From assembly GCA_902494555.1 (NCBI GenBank), contig CABUTR010000009.1:15130-79129 (forward strand): a stretch of DNA of 64,000 nt, in the 5' to 3' direction. Of the stretch, positions 27,368 to 36,170 are shown piece by piece. The notes below the pieces were generated by a model. The model made no database searches, was not told the origin of the DNA, and saw only the letters and a program-made list of their open reading frames with translations. The stretch comes from an uncultured Collinsella sp. Its GTDB lineage: Bacteria; Actinomycetota; Coriobacteriia; Coriobacteriales; Coriobacteriaceae. A program made the translations under genes and the position numbers. Each line of letters opens with the position of its first letter. Within the stretch, counting starts at the first letter, position 1.

Positions 27368-29485
27368 ATGGCATCTGCTGTGAAGCGTGACGGTCGCTCC
27401 GTGGTGACCACATGCGGGGGATGCTATGCCGATTGCGCCTTTGCGGCACGCGTTGAGGACGGTCGCGTGGTGGCCGAGTTGCCGGTGCCGGGGCATCCGT
27501 GCGCGGCGCGTGCCCTGTGCGCCCGCGGGCGGCATCGCCTGGACATGCCGTTTGACGAGCGCGATCGCATTGTGCACCCCATGCGCCGACGAGCTGATGG
27601 CTCGGGGTTCGATGCGATTTCGTGGGACGAGGCGTTCGCGCAGATTGCCAAGCGTCTTTTGGGGATTGTTGACGAGCGCGGACCTCGTGCGCTGGGCATG
27701 ACGCTCGGCGTGCCCTCGTTCGACCGCTACTGGGGCTATCGTCTTATGCATGCGCTGGGCTCGTCCAACGTGTACGGTGCCGACGGTGCCTGCGAGGTAA
27801 GCCGGCTTACCGGTTGGGAGCACAGCCTTGGCTACAGCCCCGCCTCCGACCTGGCGCATACCGATTGCATCATGTATTTGGGGCGTTCCATTGTCGATTC
27901 GTCGACGATGGGGGCCGTTGTTGCGCTCAACGATGCACGCCGGCGCGGGGCGAAGATTATCGTGGTCGACCCCCGGCGCAGCGGTTCAGCTGCTATTGCC
28001 GACCGCTGGCTGCGCGTACGCCCGGGCTGCGACCTGGCCTTGCTGCTGGGCATTGCGCATGTGCTCATTGCCGAGGGCCTGTACGACCACGAGTTCGTTG
28101 CCCGCTATACCACGGGTTTTGACGAGCTGGCGCAGGCGGCCCGTGCTTGGACGCCCGAGTGGGCCGAGTCGATGTGCGACGTGCCGGCCGCAGAGATTGC
28201 CGCCACGGCGCGTGATCTAGCTGCCGCCGCGCCTGCCGCCGTGGTGGATGCGGGCTTTCATGGCGGCATCGGTATCGCGTATGCCAATAGCACCCAGACC
28301 GCGCGTGCTATCTGCTTGGTCGATGTGCTTCTGGGCTGCATCGGACACGCGGGCGGTGCACTCAACCCGCCCACGCCGCTTGTGTTGGGCGACCTCGATC
28401 CCGAATGCTTTGCGACGCCGTCAGTGCCGCGTGAGCCTAAGTTGGGGTCCGAGCGCTATCCACTCGTCGACCCCGAGCGCGGTCTGTGCACGACCATCGG
28501 CCAGTCGATTCTGGCCGGGGACCTGCGCGGGCTCATCGTCTATGCCAGTAACCCCGGTGCGGGCTATGGTAATGCACAGGCTTGGTTAGGTATTTTGCAG
28601 CAGCTCGACTTGCTCGTGACAATTGATATTCGCTGGTCCGAGACGGCGCGTGCTTCTGACTTCGTGCTGCCCGACGTGACGTATCTGGAGGCCGACCGCG
28701 GCGTGGGCACGGCCGTGGGCGCCAACAATTCGCGGGTGTTCTACCGCAACGCCGTGCTGCCTGTGCAGCATGACGACACACGTCCCGGTCGGGAGATTTT
28801 TGCCGGTCTGGCGCAGGCGTGTGGCGCGGGCGAGTACTTCCAGTTTACGTCTGACGATCTGGCGGCTGCCCAGGTGGCGCCTTTTGGGATCAATCTGGAC
28901 GAGCTCAAGGAGCGCGGCTGGGCCGACACGGGTGTTGCGTTGCCGTCGCGTACGGGCGAGCCGGCGATTCCCTTGGATGGCGGCAAAATTGCGCTGGCAA
29001 GCGACGTATGGGAACGAGCCGGTCTGGGTCGTGTGCCCAACTGGATCGCTCTCATGGTGGAGCCTGGCCCGGGGATGTTTCGCCTCATTAGCGGCAACCG
29101 TCCCTTTGAGTCGCATACCTCGCGAAGGCTTGCAGCCCAAGGTGCCGCTGAGGCTGGGTCGGACCTGGATGCCGTGCAGATGAATGCCGATGCTGCTGCG
29201 CACATAGGCATCGCCGACGGCGAGATCGTCGAACTCGTGAGCGATATGGGCCGCGATCGCGTACGCGTGGAGACGACGCCCTATCTGCATCCGTCGTGCA
29301 TCTTTACGTCGGCCGCCCCCGGCGGACGTTCGTTTGGCGCTGATGCCGGCGGCGTTCAAGCCTTGGGCGTCGGCCCACTCGACCATACACCGTTGCGTTG
29401 GGACCCGTTGACGGGCGCCGCGCTCACCCAGGAAAACGCCGTTCGCGTAGAAAAGATCGCGGCACGCGGGGATAATGACGAGTAA
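27368..29485 (+). CDS. Orphan molybdopterin oxidoreductase (DMSO reductase superfamily, Cys type)
   Basis: A 705-residue bis-MGD enzyme. The N-terminus has Cys16, Cys19, Cys23 and Cys51 in a CGGCYADC...LCARGR pattern for a [4Fe-4S] cluster. Aligning by eye with FdhF and NapA places Cys142 (in GADGACEVS) at the Mo-ligand position, so this paralogue uses Cys, not Sec. IIVVDPRRSGSAAI and the C-terminal molydop-binding segment (ISGNRPFESHTSRR, AQMNADAAAHIGIADG-type) are typical. No electron-transfer or membrane-anchor partner is adjacent. The ATG at 27368 follows GAAAGGGG. Substrate unknown; thiosulfate/polysulfide reductase-like or formate dehydrogenase-like activity are both possible. It directly precedes selA. 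Confidence 0.8.
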   Translation: MASAVKRDGRSVVTTCGGCYADCAFAARVEDGRVVAELPVPGHPCAARALCARGRHRLDMPFDERDRIVHPMRRRADGSGFDAISWDEAFAQIAKRLLGIVDERGPRALGMTLGVPSFDRYWGYRLMHALGSSNVYGADGACEVSRLTGWEHSLGYSPASDLAHTDCIMYLGRSIVDSSTMGAVVALNDARRRGAKIIVVDPRRSGSAAIADRWLRVRPGCDLALLLGIAHVLIAEGLYDHEFVARYTTGFDELAQAARAWTPEWAESMCDVPAAEIAATARDLAAAAPAAVVDAGFHGGIGIAYANSTQTARAICLVDVLLGCIGHAGGALNPPTPLVLGDLDPECFATPSVPREPKLGSERYPLVDPERGLCTTIGQSILAGDLRGLIVYASNPGAGYGNAQAWLGILQQLDLLVTIDIRWSETARASDFVLPDVTYLEADRGVGTAVGANNSRVFYRNAVLPVQHDDTRPGREIFAGLAQACGAGEYFQFTSDDLAAAQVAPFGINLDELKERGWADTGVALPSRTGEPAIPLDGGKIALASDVWERAGLGRVPNWIALMVEPGPGMFRLISGNRPFESHTSRRLAAQGAAEAGSDLDAVQMNADAAAHIGIADGEIVELVSDMGRDRVRVETTPYLHPSCIFTSAAPGGRSFGADAGGVQALGVGPLDHTPLRWDPLTGAALTQENAVRVEKIAARGDNDE

Positions 29486-29537
29486 TTGACTCAGCTGATG
29501 TATTCGACTGATCCACGTTTCTTTTGAAAGGCTGCAC

Positions 29538-30995
29538 ATGAGCGATAGCCAGAACATGTCCGATGAGGTGCGCGCCCGCCTGCGCGCCATTCCTTCCGTC
29601 AACGAGCTGCTTGCCGAGTGGCCGGTGGTGAAGGCGGCGGGGGAGACCTGCGACGCGGTGGTACATGCCGCCGTGACGGCTGAGCTCGACGAGGAGCGCG
29701 CCGCGATTCGTGCCGGCGCCGATCCGCGCTCCAAGCGCGAGCTGGCATCGGCCATCGAGTGGCGTGCGCATCGCTCCGCACTGCCGAGCCTGCGCCCTGC
29801 CGTCAACGCCACGGGTGTGGTCATCCATACCAACTTGGGCCGCGCTCCGCTCGCGGAGTCGGCGGCAAAGGCCGTGGCCGAGGTCGCGCGCGGCTACAGC
29901 ACGCTCGAGTACAGTGTGGACACCTGTTCGCGCGGGTCGCGCAAGGAGCACGCCGCGCAGCTCATCCGCTCACTCACCGGTGCCGAGGACGCGCTCGTGG
30001 TCAACAACAACGCCGCCGCGGTGCTGCTGGTGCTGGCGACCCATGCCGCAGGCAAGGAGGTCATCGTCAGCCGCGGCGAGCTTGTCGAGATCGGCGGCAG
30101 CTTCCGCATCCCCGATGTCATGGCGGCTTCGGGCGCCAAGCTCGTCGAGGTCGGCGCCACCAACCGCACGCACCTGGGCGACTACGAGCGCGCCATCACG
30201 CCCGATACGGCGATGATCCTCAAGGTCCATCCTTCCAACTATCGCATCGAGGGCTTTCACGAGGAGGTGGGCTCTCGGGAGCTTGCCGCTCTGGCCCACA
30301 AGCATGGCCTGCTGTTCTACGAGGACCAGGGGTCGGGCGCGCTGTTGCCCGACGACATCTTGGTGCGCGGCGGCGAAGAAACCACGCCGGCTTCGGTTTC
30401 GGCAGGGCTCGATCTGGTGTCGTGCTCGGGCGATAAACTGCTCGGTGCAGCACAGGCGGGCATTATCATGGGCCGTCGCGATCTGGTCCAGGCCTGCGGC
30501 GCACATCCGCTCATGCGCGCTCTGCGTCCGGGCAAACTGGCTCTGTCGGCGCTCGAGGCCACGCTGCGTATCTACATGGATGGCGCCGACGTGGCACACC
30601 GTGATATTCCGGTGCTCAGCATGCTTACGCTGCCGCAGGCTCACCTGGAGCGTCGTGCCCGCAAGCTGCGCGATCGTATGGTCGCCGGGCTCGATAAGGC
30701 CGGTTGCCCGTGCGCCGTGCAGGTGGAGATCGTCGAGGAATCGTCGACCCCCGGTGGCGGCTCGCTGCCTACCGTGGAGCTGCCCACGATGTGCGTGGCG
30801 GTCCGCCCGGTCGACGGGCGCCTTTCCGTCGACGCGCTCAAGCGTTCGCTCGTCCAAGACTTCGATACGCCGGTAGTCACGCGAACCTCGCACGATCGCA
30901 TTTTGTTTGACGTCCGTACGCTCGTGGGCGATCGCGATATCGAGACGGCGGCATCGACGCTCGTCGCGTGCGTTGAGAAGGCGATTGTTCGATGA
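29538..30995 (+). CDS. selA: L-seryl-tRNA(Sec) selenium transferase SelA
   Basis: A 485-residue PLP enzyme that converts seryl-tRNA(Sec) to selenocysteinyl-tRNA(Sec) with selenophosphate. The N-terminal domain has RAIPSVNELL; the PLP lysine is predicted as Lys300 in CSGDKLLGAAQAG (E. coli uses Lys295). NATGVVIHTNLGRAPL and EDQGSGAL are family hallmarks. The ribosome binding site is GAAAGG. The stop overlaps the selB start (ATGA at 30992-30995). selD is not in this window. Confidence 0.95.
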   Translation: MSDSQNMSDEVRARLRAIPSVNELLAEWPVVKAAGETCDAVVHAAVTAELDEERAAIRAGADPRSKRELASAIEWRAHRSALPSLRPAVNATGVVIHTNLGRAPLAESAAKAVAEVARGYSTLEYSVDTCSRGSRKEHAAQLIRSLTGAEDALVVNNNAAAVLLVLATHAAGKEVIVSRGELVEIGGSFRIPDVMAASGAKLVEVGATNRTHLGDYERAITPDTAMILKVHPSNYRIEGFHEEVGSRELAALAHKHGLLFYEDQGSGALLPDDILVRGGEETTPASVSAGLDLVSCSGDKLLGAAQAGIIMGRRDLVQACGAHPLMRALRPGKLALSALEATLRIYMDGADVAHRDIPVLSMLTLPQAHLERRARKLRDRMVAGLDKAGCPCAVQVEIVEESSTPGGGSLPTVELPTMCVAVRPVDGRLSVDALKRSLVQDFDTPVVTRTSHDRILFDVRTLVGDRDIETAASTLVACVEKAIVR

Positions 30996-32959
30996 GTGAG
31001 GTTCAGGCGCTGGTGGAGTGTCCCGTTATCGTTGGCACGGCGGGCCACGTCGACCACGGTAAGTCGGCGCTGATCGAGGCGCTGACCGGCAAGAATCCCG
31101 ACCGTCTGGAGGTTGAACGCCGTCGCGGTATGACCGTGGAGCTTGGCTTTGGCGAGCTGGCGCTGCCGAGTGGCAAGATCGTCGGCCTGGTCGACGTGCC
31201 GGGCCACGCGCATTACCTGCGCGCTATGGTGCAGGGCGCCACGGGTATCGACGTGGCCGTGCTGGTGGTTTCGGCCGTGGAGGGCGTGATGCCGCAGACC
31301 CGCGAGCACGTGCATGTGCTGGAGCTGCTGGGCGTTACGCATATGGTGGTCGCGCTGACGATGTGTGACCTGGCCGATGTCGAGATGACCGAGCTTGCTG
31401 AGCTCGATGTCGATGACTTTTTGTCGGGTACCGTGTTTGCCGACGCGTCGATCGTGCCCGTGTCGTCCAAGACCGGCGCGGGGATCGATGACCTGCTTGC
31501 TGCACTCGACGAGCAGGTTGCCGCTTGCTGGGATGCCTGCCGTGCCCGTGCCGAGACCACCGATGCCGCGCCGCGGCTGCCCATCGACCGCTGCTTTACG
31601 ATCAAGGGCGCCGGTACCGTGGTGACGGGAACGCTGCACGATGCGCCGGTTGCGGTGGGTGACGAGCTGATGGCGTTACCGTCGCGTACGGTCTGTCGTG
31701 TGCGCGGGATTCAGGTACATGACGATACGCCGCGGGCGTTGCCCGGCCAGCGTGTGGCGCTCAACTTGGTGGGCGATGCTGTCGCCGCGCTCGATCGCGG
31801 TGAGATGCTCGGCGTGCCGGGCCGTTTTGGCCAGTCGATGCGCTTTATGATGACGTTTACGTATTTGGGTCGCGAGGGAGCCAAGCCGCGTGTGCTCGAG
31901 TCGGGTGCGCGTGTGCACGTGATGGCGGGTACGGCCGAGGTTGTCGGTCGCATCATGTTCATGGAGGGCGAGGCCCCCATGGCGGTGGGCGAGACCCGTA
32001 CCGTGCAGGTGCGCCTGGAGGAGCCGCTGCCGCTGCGTGCCGGAGACCATGCCGTGGTGCTGTCGTATTCGCCCGTTATGCTCATCGGCGGCGGGCGCGT
32101 GCTGCTATCGCGCTGCCGTCGCTCGCGCGAGCTTTCTGCCGGCGAGCGCGTACTGTTTGCGGCGCTTGAGTCCGGCGATATCGCGGGCGGTGTGGGCGCT
32201 TGGTTGGCGCTGCAGATGCTGCCGGTTACGGCGGTTGATGTTGCCGAGGCTTTGGATCTTGGTGTCGGCGAGGTCGATGCCGCACTGCGCGGGTTGGTGG
32301 CGCAGGGCTCCGTTCGCGAGCTTGCCGTGGGTGATGCGGGCCTCTTGGCGGACGCCGTGGTGCTCGACGCCGCGATGGATGCACTTGCGGCGACCCTGTC
32401 AGCCATGCACGCGGCGGCTCCCAAGGAGACAGGCTTTACGCCCGGCGCCGTTGCCCATGCTGCGTGGCCTGCCGCTGATGAAGGCGTTGCCGCGGCTCTG
32501 ATTGCCGAGGGCTGCTCGCGTGGCGTGTGCGCCGCCGAGGGCGCCGAGGTGTTCGATCCGCATTCGGCCGCCGCGGCGGCACGCGTGGTGCGAGAGGCTT
32601 GCGAGCGGATCGTCGCGCTGCTTGACGAGGCCGGACTCGATGCACCGACGTTGCCCGAGGTGGGCGAGCAACTGCAGCTCGATCGCGACACCATGACGCG
32701 TGCCCTGCGCGAGCTTTCGCTCAACCGTTCCATCGTTAAGGTCGAGCGCGACGTTGCCTTGTCCGCCACCGTGGAGTCGAATGCGCGCGAGCTTGTCGCC
32801 GCTGCTATCGAGGCTGCCGGGGGCGCTGCCACCACGAGTGCCCTGCGCGAGGCGCTGGGCGTGTCGCGCAAACGTGCCATCAGCATCTTGGAGCACCTGG
32901 ATGCCGTGCGCTTTACAGTGCTCGACAAGGAAGCCGGCGGCCTGAGGTCCCTACGCTAG
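30992..32959 (+). CDS. selB: Selenocysteine-specific elongation factor SelB
   Basis: A 655-residue translational GTPase that delivers Sec-tRNA to UGA codons marked by a SECIS hairpin. G1 is GTAGHVDHGKSALIEAL, the switch region reads RRGMTVELGFGEL and G3 is DVPGHAHY. NKxD is replaced by MCDL, so the G4 motif is degenerate but still in place. The C-terminal ~250 residues are the winged-helix domains that bind the SECIS (for example EALGVSRKRAISILEHLD near the end). It is followed after 36 bp by the gene for its own tRNA. Confidence 0.95.
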   Translation: MSEVQALVECPVIVGTAGHVDHGKSALIEALTGKNPDRLEVERRRGMTVELGFGELALPSGKIVGLVDVPGHAHYLRAMVQGATGIDVAVLVVSAVEGVMPQTREHVHVLELLGVTHMVVALTMCDLADVEMTELAELDVDDFLSGTVFADASIVPVSSKTGAGIDDLLAALDEQVAACWDACRARAETTDAAPRLPIDRCFTIKGAGTVVTGTLHDAPVAVGDELMALPSRTVCRVRGIQVHDDTPRALPGQRVALNLVGDAVAALDRGEMLGVPGRFGQSMRFMMTFTYLGREGAKPRVLESGARVHVMAGTAEVVGRIMFMEGEAPMAVGETRTVQVRLEEPLPLRAGDHAVVLSYSPVMLIGGGRVLLSRCRRSRELSAGERVLFAALESGDIAGGVGAWLALQMLPVTAVDVAEALDLGVGEVDAALRGLVAQGSVRELAVGDAGLLADAVVLDAAMDALAATLSAMHAAAPKETGFTPGAVAHAAWPAADEGVAAALIAEGCSRGVCAAEGAEVFDPHSAAAAARVVREACERIVALLDEAGLDAPTLPEVGEQLQLDRDTMTRALRELSLNRSIVKVERDVALSATVESNARELVAAAIEAAGGAATTSALREALGVSRKRAISILEHLDAVRFTVLDKEAGGLRSLR

Positions 32960-32995
32960 CTAGCCCGCTCGGTTTGGTAAAATACCGCCGCACTT

Positions 32996-33092
32996 GGGAA
33001 CGGATGGGCTCCGGTGGGCTCCGCGGTCCTCAAAACCGTTGCGAGGCGTGCAAAACGTCTTGGATGTGTTCGATTCACATACGTTCCCGCCA
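32996..33092 (+). tRNA. selC: tRNA-Sec (anticodon TCA)
   Basis: A 97-nt tRNA with long acceptor stem GGGAACG/CGTTCCC, G discriminator and encoded CCA (33090-33092). The anticodon loop has TCA at 33030-33032, which reads UGA. It has the extended D-arm (GGGCTCCGGTGGGCTCC), the long variable arm (GCGAGGCGTGCAAAACGTCTTG region) and T-loop TTCGATTC. A TAAAAT (32978-32983) lies about 12 bases upstream and may be the -10 box. It sits directly after selB. Confidence 0.95.
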
Positions 33093-33100
33093 TACGCTAC

Positions 33101-33156
33101 CAGCGCTTTTGTGCTCGCGGTCTTGCTGCGTGCCGCAAAGGCGCTGTTTTGTTTTT
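33101..33156 (+). terminator. Terminator of selC
   Basis: CAGCGCTTTTG pairs with CAAAGGCGCTG (one wobble) across a 24-nt loop, followed by TTTTGTTTTT. It starts 8 bp after the tRNA 3' end. A further GCCGC/GCGGC hairpin near 33173-33192 precedes mobA. Confidence 0.7.
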
Positions 33157-33246
33157 GCACGAGCTTTTCGTAGCGCCGCTATTTCGGCGGCGGTATTTAG
33201 CTTCGTGCGCCGGGTTTTGAACGCGCCGATGGAGGTGTTTTGCCGT

Positions 33247-33879
33247 ATGACTACCGTAAGACGTGCCGATCTTTCTTGTGTCGTCCAGGCGGGCGGGCTG
33301 TCCTCGCGCATGGGCTGCGATAAGGCGCGCATGGCTTTTTGCGGCGAGCCGCTCATCGAGCGTGTGCTGGGTCGGCTGGCGCCAGTTGCCGGCGAGTTGG
33401 TTGTGACGACTTCGCGTCCCAGCGAGCTTGCCTACCTTGAGGAGCACACGTTTGGCGGCCTGGTGCCGCGTGTGGTGGCGGATCTTGAAGGGTCGGCGGG
33501 CGCCATGCGCGGCATCGCGAGCTCGTTGGCTGCGGCTCGGCTGCCTCTCGTAGCGATCGTTGCCTGCGATATGCCGTTTGTCTCGCCGGAACTCATCGGC
33601 GCGCTTGCCGATCGTGTTGAGGCCGAGGCACTCGATGTGTGCGTGCCGCGCGAGGAGCGGGGGATTGAGCCACTTTGCGCTGTCTGGCGCCGTGACGCGT
33701 GCACGCCGGTTGCCCAAGAGTTGCTCGCCTGCGACCGCCAACGCATTCGCTGCCTGATCAATCGCGTTCAGGCCGGTTATATGGATGAGTCGCAGATCGT
33801 TAAGGCCGCGGGCTCGACGCTCTGCTTCGAGAACGTCAATACGCCCGAGGAGTTTGCGGCGGCCGAGTTGCTTGCCTAG
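33247..33879 (+). CDS. mobA: Molybdenum cofactor guanylyltransferase MobA
   Basis: A 210-residue nucleotidyltransferase that joins GMP to Mo-molybdopterin, yielding the MGD cofactor used by FdhF and the orphan oxidoreductase. The nucleotide-binding motif VVQAGGLSSRMGCDKARM is at the N-terminus and the metal-binding motif AIVACDMPFVSPEL in the middle; REERGIEPLCAVWRR is typical. ATG 33247 has GGAGGT about 10 bases upstream; ATG 33229 is in frame but lacks a site. It is placed between selC and a DUF3343 gene. Confidence 0.88.
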   Translation: MTTVRRADLSCVVQAGGLSSRMGCDKARMAFCGEPLIERVLGRLAPVAGELVVTTSRPSELAYLEEHTFGGLVPRVVADLEGSAGAMRGIASSLAAARLPLVAIVACDMPFVSPELIGALADRVEAEALDVCVPREERGIEPLCAVWRRDACTPVAQELLACDRQRIRCLINRVQAGYMDESQIVKAAGSTLCFENVNTPEEFAAAELLA

Positions 33880-33894
33880 ACGATTGGAGTTGCC

Positions 33895-34290
33895 ATGTCT
33901 CACGATATTTGTCCCGACACGGGAGAACCTTGCACTTGCGACGGGTCCGAACCCTGTACCTGCGGCTGCGGAGGCTGCGGGCATACCGCGGAAGAGGAAG
34001 CGACCGCCGCGGCGTATCGTGAGGCACACCGCGGCGGCCCGTCCGGTGATGCCCTCGATCGCGAACGCAAGATTATCGTGTCGTTTGACAGCACCTTCGA
34101 TGTGATGGAATGCGAACAGCTGTGTCTTGCCGCCGGCGTGCCCGGGCGCATCATGCCTTTGCCCGGGTCCATTACCGCAGGTTGCGGCTTGTGCTGGGCC
34201 ATGCCGTTCTCGGGCGATGCGCTCGCCGCCTTCCGCGCTGCCACCGAAGGCCGCATAACTCCCGCCGACTACCATCAGCTCGTCCTCTAA
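33895..34290 (+). CDS. DUF3343 (putative Se/S carrier) protein with a Cys-rich N-terminus
   Basis: A 131-residue protein. The C-terminal ~80 residues match the DUF3343 pattern: a strand IIVSFDSTFDVMECEQL, then AGVPGRIMPLPGSITAGCGLCWAMP with the conserved Pro and Cys pair. DUF3343 proteins are described as putative selenium/sulfur carriers. The N-terminal ~30 residues are unusual, with seven cysteines in short spacing (CPDTGEPCTCDG, then EPCTCGCGGC). The gene starts 15 bp after mobA and lies in the sel/mob cluster. The role is inferred from context: delivery or storage of Se, S or a metal. No trans-membrane segment is seen. Confidence 0.75.
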   Translation: MSHDICPDTGEPCTCDGSEPCTCGCGGCGHTAEEEATAAAYREAHRGGPSGDALDRERKIIVSFDSTFDVMECEQLCLAAGVPGRIMPLPGSITAGCGLCWAMPFSGDALAAFRAATEGRITPADYHQLVL

Positions 34291-34546
34291 CCACCACACC
34301 ACCACATTGGGGACAGGCACCTTTGTGGTGGTTTGGAACACGTGGACGAAACAGGTTTGAAACACGGATTTTGCACGTCAGGCACTCAAAAACGCCTCTA
34401 CCTGCATCGTAATCAAAACGAAACATCTGCTCGTCTGCTTATGCGAAACTTTCCCGCAACAGTGCGATATTATCCATACAAGATAAAGTTCGCGGCGCAC
34501 AGGGTGCCGCGACCGACACTTTTCGTTTCCCATCATTGGAGGAAGC

Positions 34547-35902
34547 ATGAGCTACACGCAGAAAGTTCTCGACGAGCTCAAGGCCCGCTATCCCGAGCAG
34601 CCTGAGTTCATCCAGGCCGCGACCGAGATCCTCGGCACCATCCAGCCGGCGCTCGACGCCCACCCCGAGTACGAGGAGGCCGCCCTGCTTGAGCGCCTCG
34701 TCGAGCCCGAGCGCATCGTTATGTTCCGTGTCCCCTGGGTCGACGACCAGGGCAAGGTCCAGGTCAACCGCGGCTACCGCGTCGAGTTCAACTCTGCCAT
34801 TGGACCCTACAAGGGCGGCCTGCGCTTTAACCCGACGGTCACCCTGGGTATGCTCAAGTTCCTGGGCCTGGAGCAGATCCTCAAGAACAGCCTGACCACC
34901 CTTCCCATGGGCGGCGGCAAGGGCGGTTCCGACTTTGACCCCAAGGGCAAGTCCAACAACGAGATCATGCACTTCTGCCAGTCCTTCATGACCGAGCTCT
35001 ATCGCCATATCGGCCCCAACACCGACGTTCCCGCCGGCGACCTGGGCGTTGGCGGCCGCGAGGTTGCCTACATGTTCGGTCAGTACAAGCGCCTGACCAA
35101 CGAGTGGACCGGCGTTCTCACCGGCAAGGGCCTCTCCTTTGGCGGCTCGCTCGCCCGTACCGAGGCCACCGGTTACGGCCTGGTCTACTTTGTGGACGAG
35201 TACCTCAAGAGCCGCGGCGACTCCTTCGAGGGCAAGAACGTCGTCGTTCACGGCTCCGGCAACGTCGCTATCTACGCGGTCCAGAAGGTCGCCCAGCTCG
35301 GCGGCAAGGTGCTGGCCTGCTCCGACACCCACGGCTGGGTCGAGGATCCCGACGGCATTGACTACACCGTGCTCGAGCATGTCTACAACAAGAAGCGCTC
35401 CGGCCACGACAAGGGCGTCACGCTCGCTATGTACGTCGACGAGAAGCCCAACGCCACGTGGCACGAGGGCGACGGCCGCGGCGTGTGGCAGCTTCCCTGC
35501 GACATCGCGCTGCCCTGCGCTCGCGAGAACACTCTGCTGCTCGAGGATGCCCAGGCGCTCGTCGCCAACGGCTGCAAAGCGGTCGGCGAGGGCGCGAACA
35601 TGCCCACGACCATCGAGGCCACGACCTACTTCCAGGAGAACGGCGTCGCCTTTATGCCCGGCAAGGCTGCCAACGCCGGTGGCGTGCTCGTGTCCGGCCT
35701 GGAGATGAGCCAGAACGCCGAGCACCTGTCCTGGACCTTCGAGGAGGTCGACGGCAAGCTCGAGCAGCTCATGCGCGGCATGTTCCACAACGTGGACGAC
35801 ACCGCCAAGGAGTACGGCGAGGAGGGCAACTTCGTCATGGGCGCCAACATCGCCGGCTTCCTGAAGGTTGCCGACGCCATGCTCGCCCAGGGCGTCTGCT
35901 AA
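34547..35902 (+). CDS. gdhA: Glutamate dehydrogenase (hexameric, probably NADP-type)
   Basis: A 451-residue enzyme for the reversible amination of 2-oxoglutarate to glutamate. RGYRVEFNSAIGPYKGGLRFNP and LPMGGGKGGSDFDPKGKS contain the conserved substrate-binding and catalytic lysines; VPAGDLGVGGREV and the Rossmann segment VVHGSGNVAIYA follow. The length fits the 450-residue bacterial hexameric class. GGAGGAAGC precedes the ATG. It is monocistronic with its own terminator. The 256-bp spacer upstream (34291-34546) has no gene; it contains a CCACCACA/TGTGGTGG hairpin around a GGGGACAGGCACC phrase. Confidence 0.95.
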   Translation: MSYTQKVLDELKARYPEQPEFIQAATEILGTIQPALDAHPEYEEAALLERLVEPERIVMFRVPWVDDQGKVQVNRGYRVEFNSAIGPYKGGLRFNPTVTLGMLKFLGLEQILKNSLTTLPMGGGKGGSDFDPKGKSNNEIMHFCQSFMTELYRHIGPNTDVPAGDLGVGGREVAYMFGQYKRLTNEWTGVLTGKGLSFGGSLARTEATGYGLVYFVDEYLKSRGDSFEGKNVVVHGSGNVAIYAVQKVAQLGGKVLACSDTHGWVEDPDGIDYTVLEHVYNKKRSGHDKGVTLAMYVDEKPNATWHEGDGRGVWQLPCDIALPCARENTLLLEDAQALVANGCKAVGEGANMPTTIEATTYFQENGVAFMPGKAANAGGVLVSGLEMSQNAEHLSWTFEEVDGKLEQLMRGMFHNVDDTAKEYGEEGNFVMGANIAGFLKVADAMLAQGVC

Positions 35903-35928
35903 ACCCTGCCTGACATAGCATGTAATGA

Positions 35929-35959
35929 GGCTCTCGGCTCAACGCCGGGAGCCTTTTTT
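35929..35959 (+). terminator. gdhA terminator
   Basis: GGCTCTCGGC pairs with GCCGGGAGCC (one wobble), 5-nt loop, followed by TTTTTT. It lies 26 bp after the gdhA stop. Confidence 0.85.
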
Positions 35960-36022
35960 GATCCGCATGCGACGGAGGAAAACGGATCATTTCCCTCGGC
36001 CCTCTGCCGGCCGCCCCTTAAG

Positions 36023-36085
36023 TTGCGGTGAAATACGGACTGTTGGGCGCCCTAAGCCCGACAAACAGTCCGTATTTCACCGCAA
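36023..36085. repeat. Interspersed palindrome family 1, copy 3
   Basis: Perfect 21-bp arms (36023-36043 and 36065-36085) with the family sequence TTGCGGTGAAATACGGACTG. The loop contains a GGGC/GCCC inner stem. It is located between the gdhA terminator and the molybdenum hydroxylase genes. Confidence 0.9.
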
Positions 36086-36170
36086 GTTATGGATGGGAGG
36101 GAGGTTTTTGTGCTGTGGAAGGTTGCGGCCCCTCGTTTGGTACACTTAAAAGTACTGGACAAGTGAAGAG

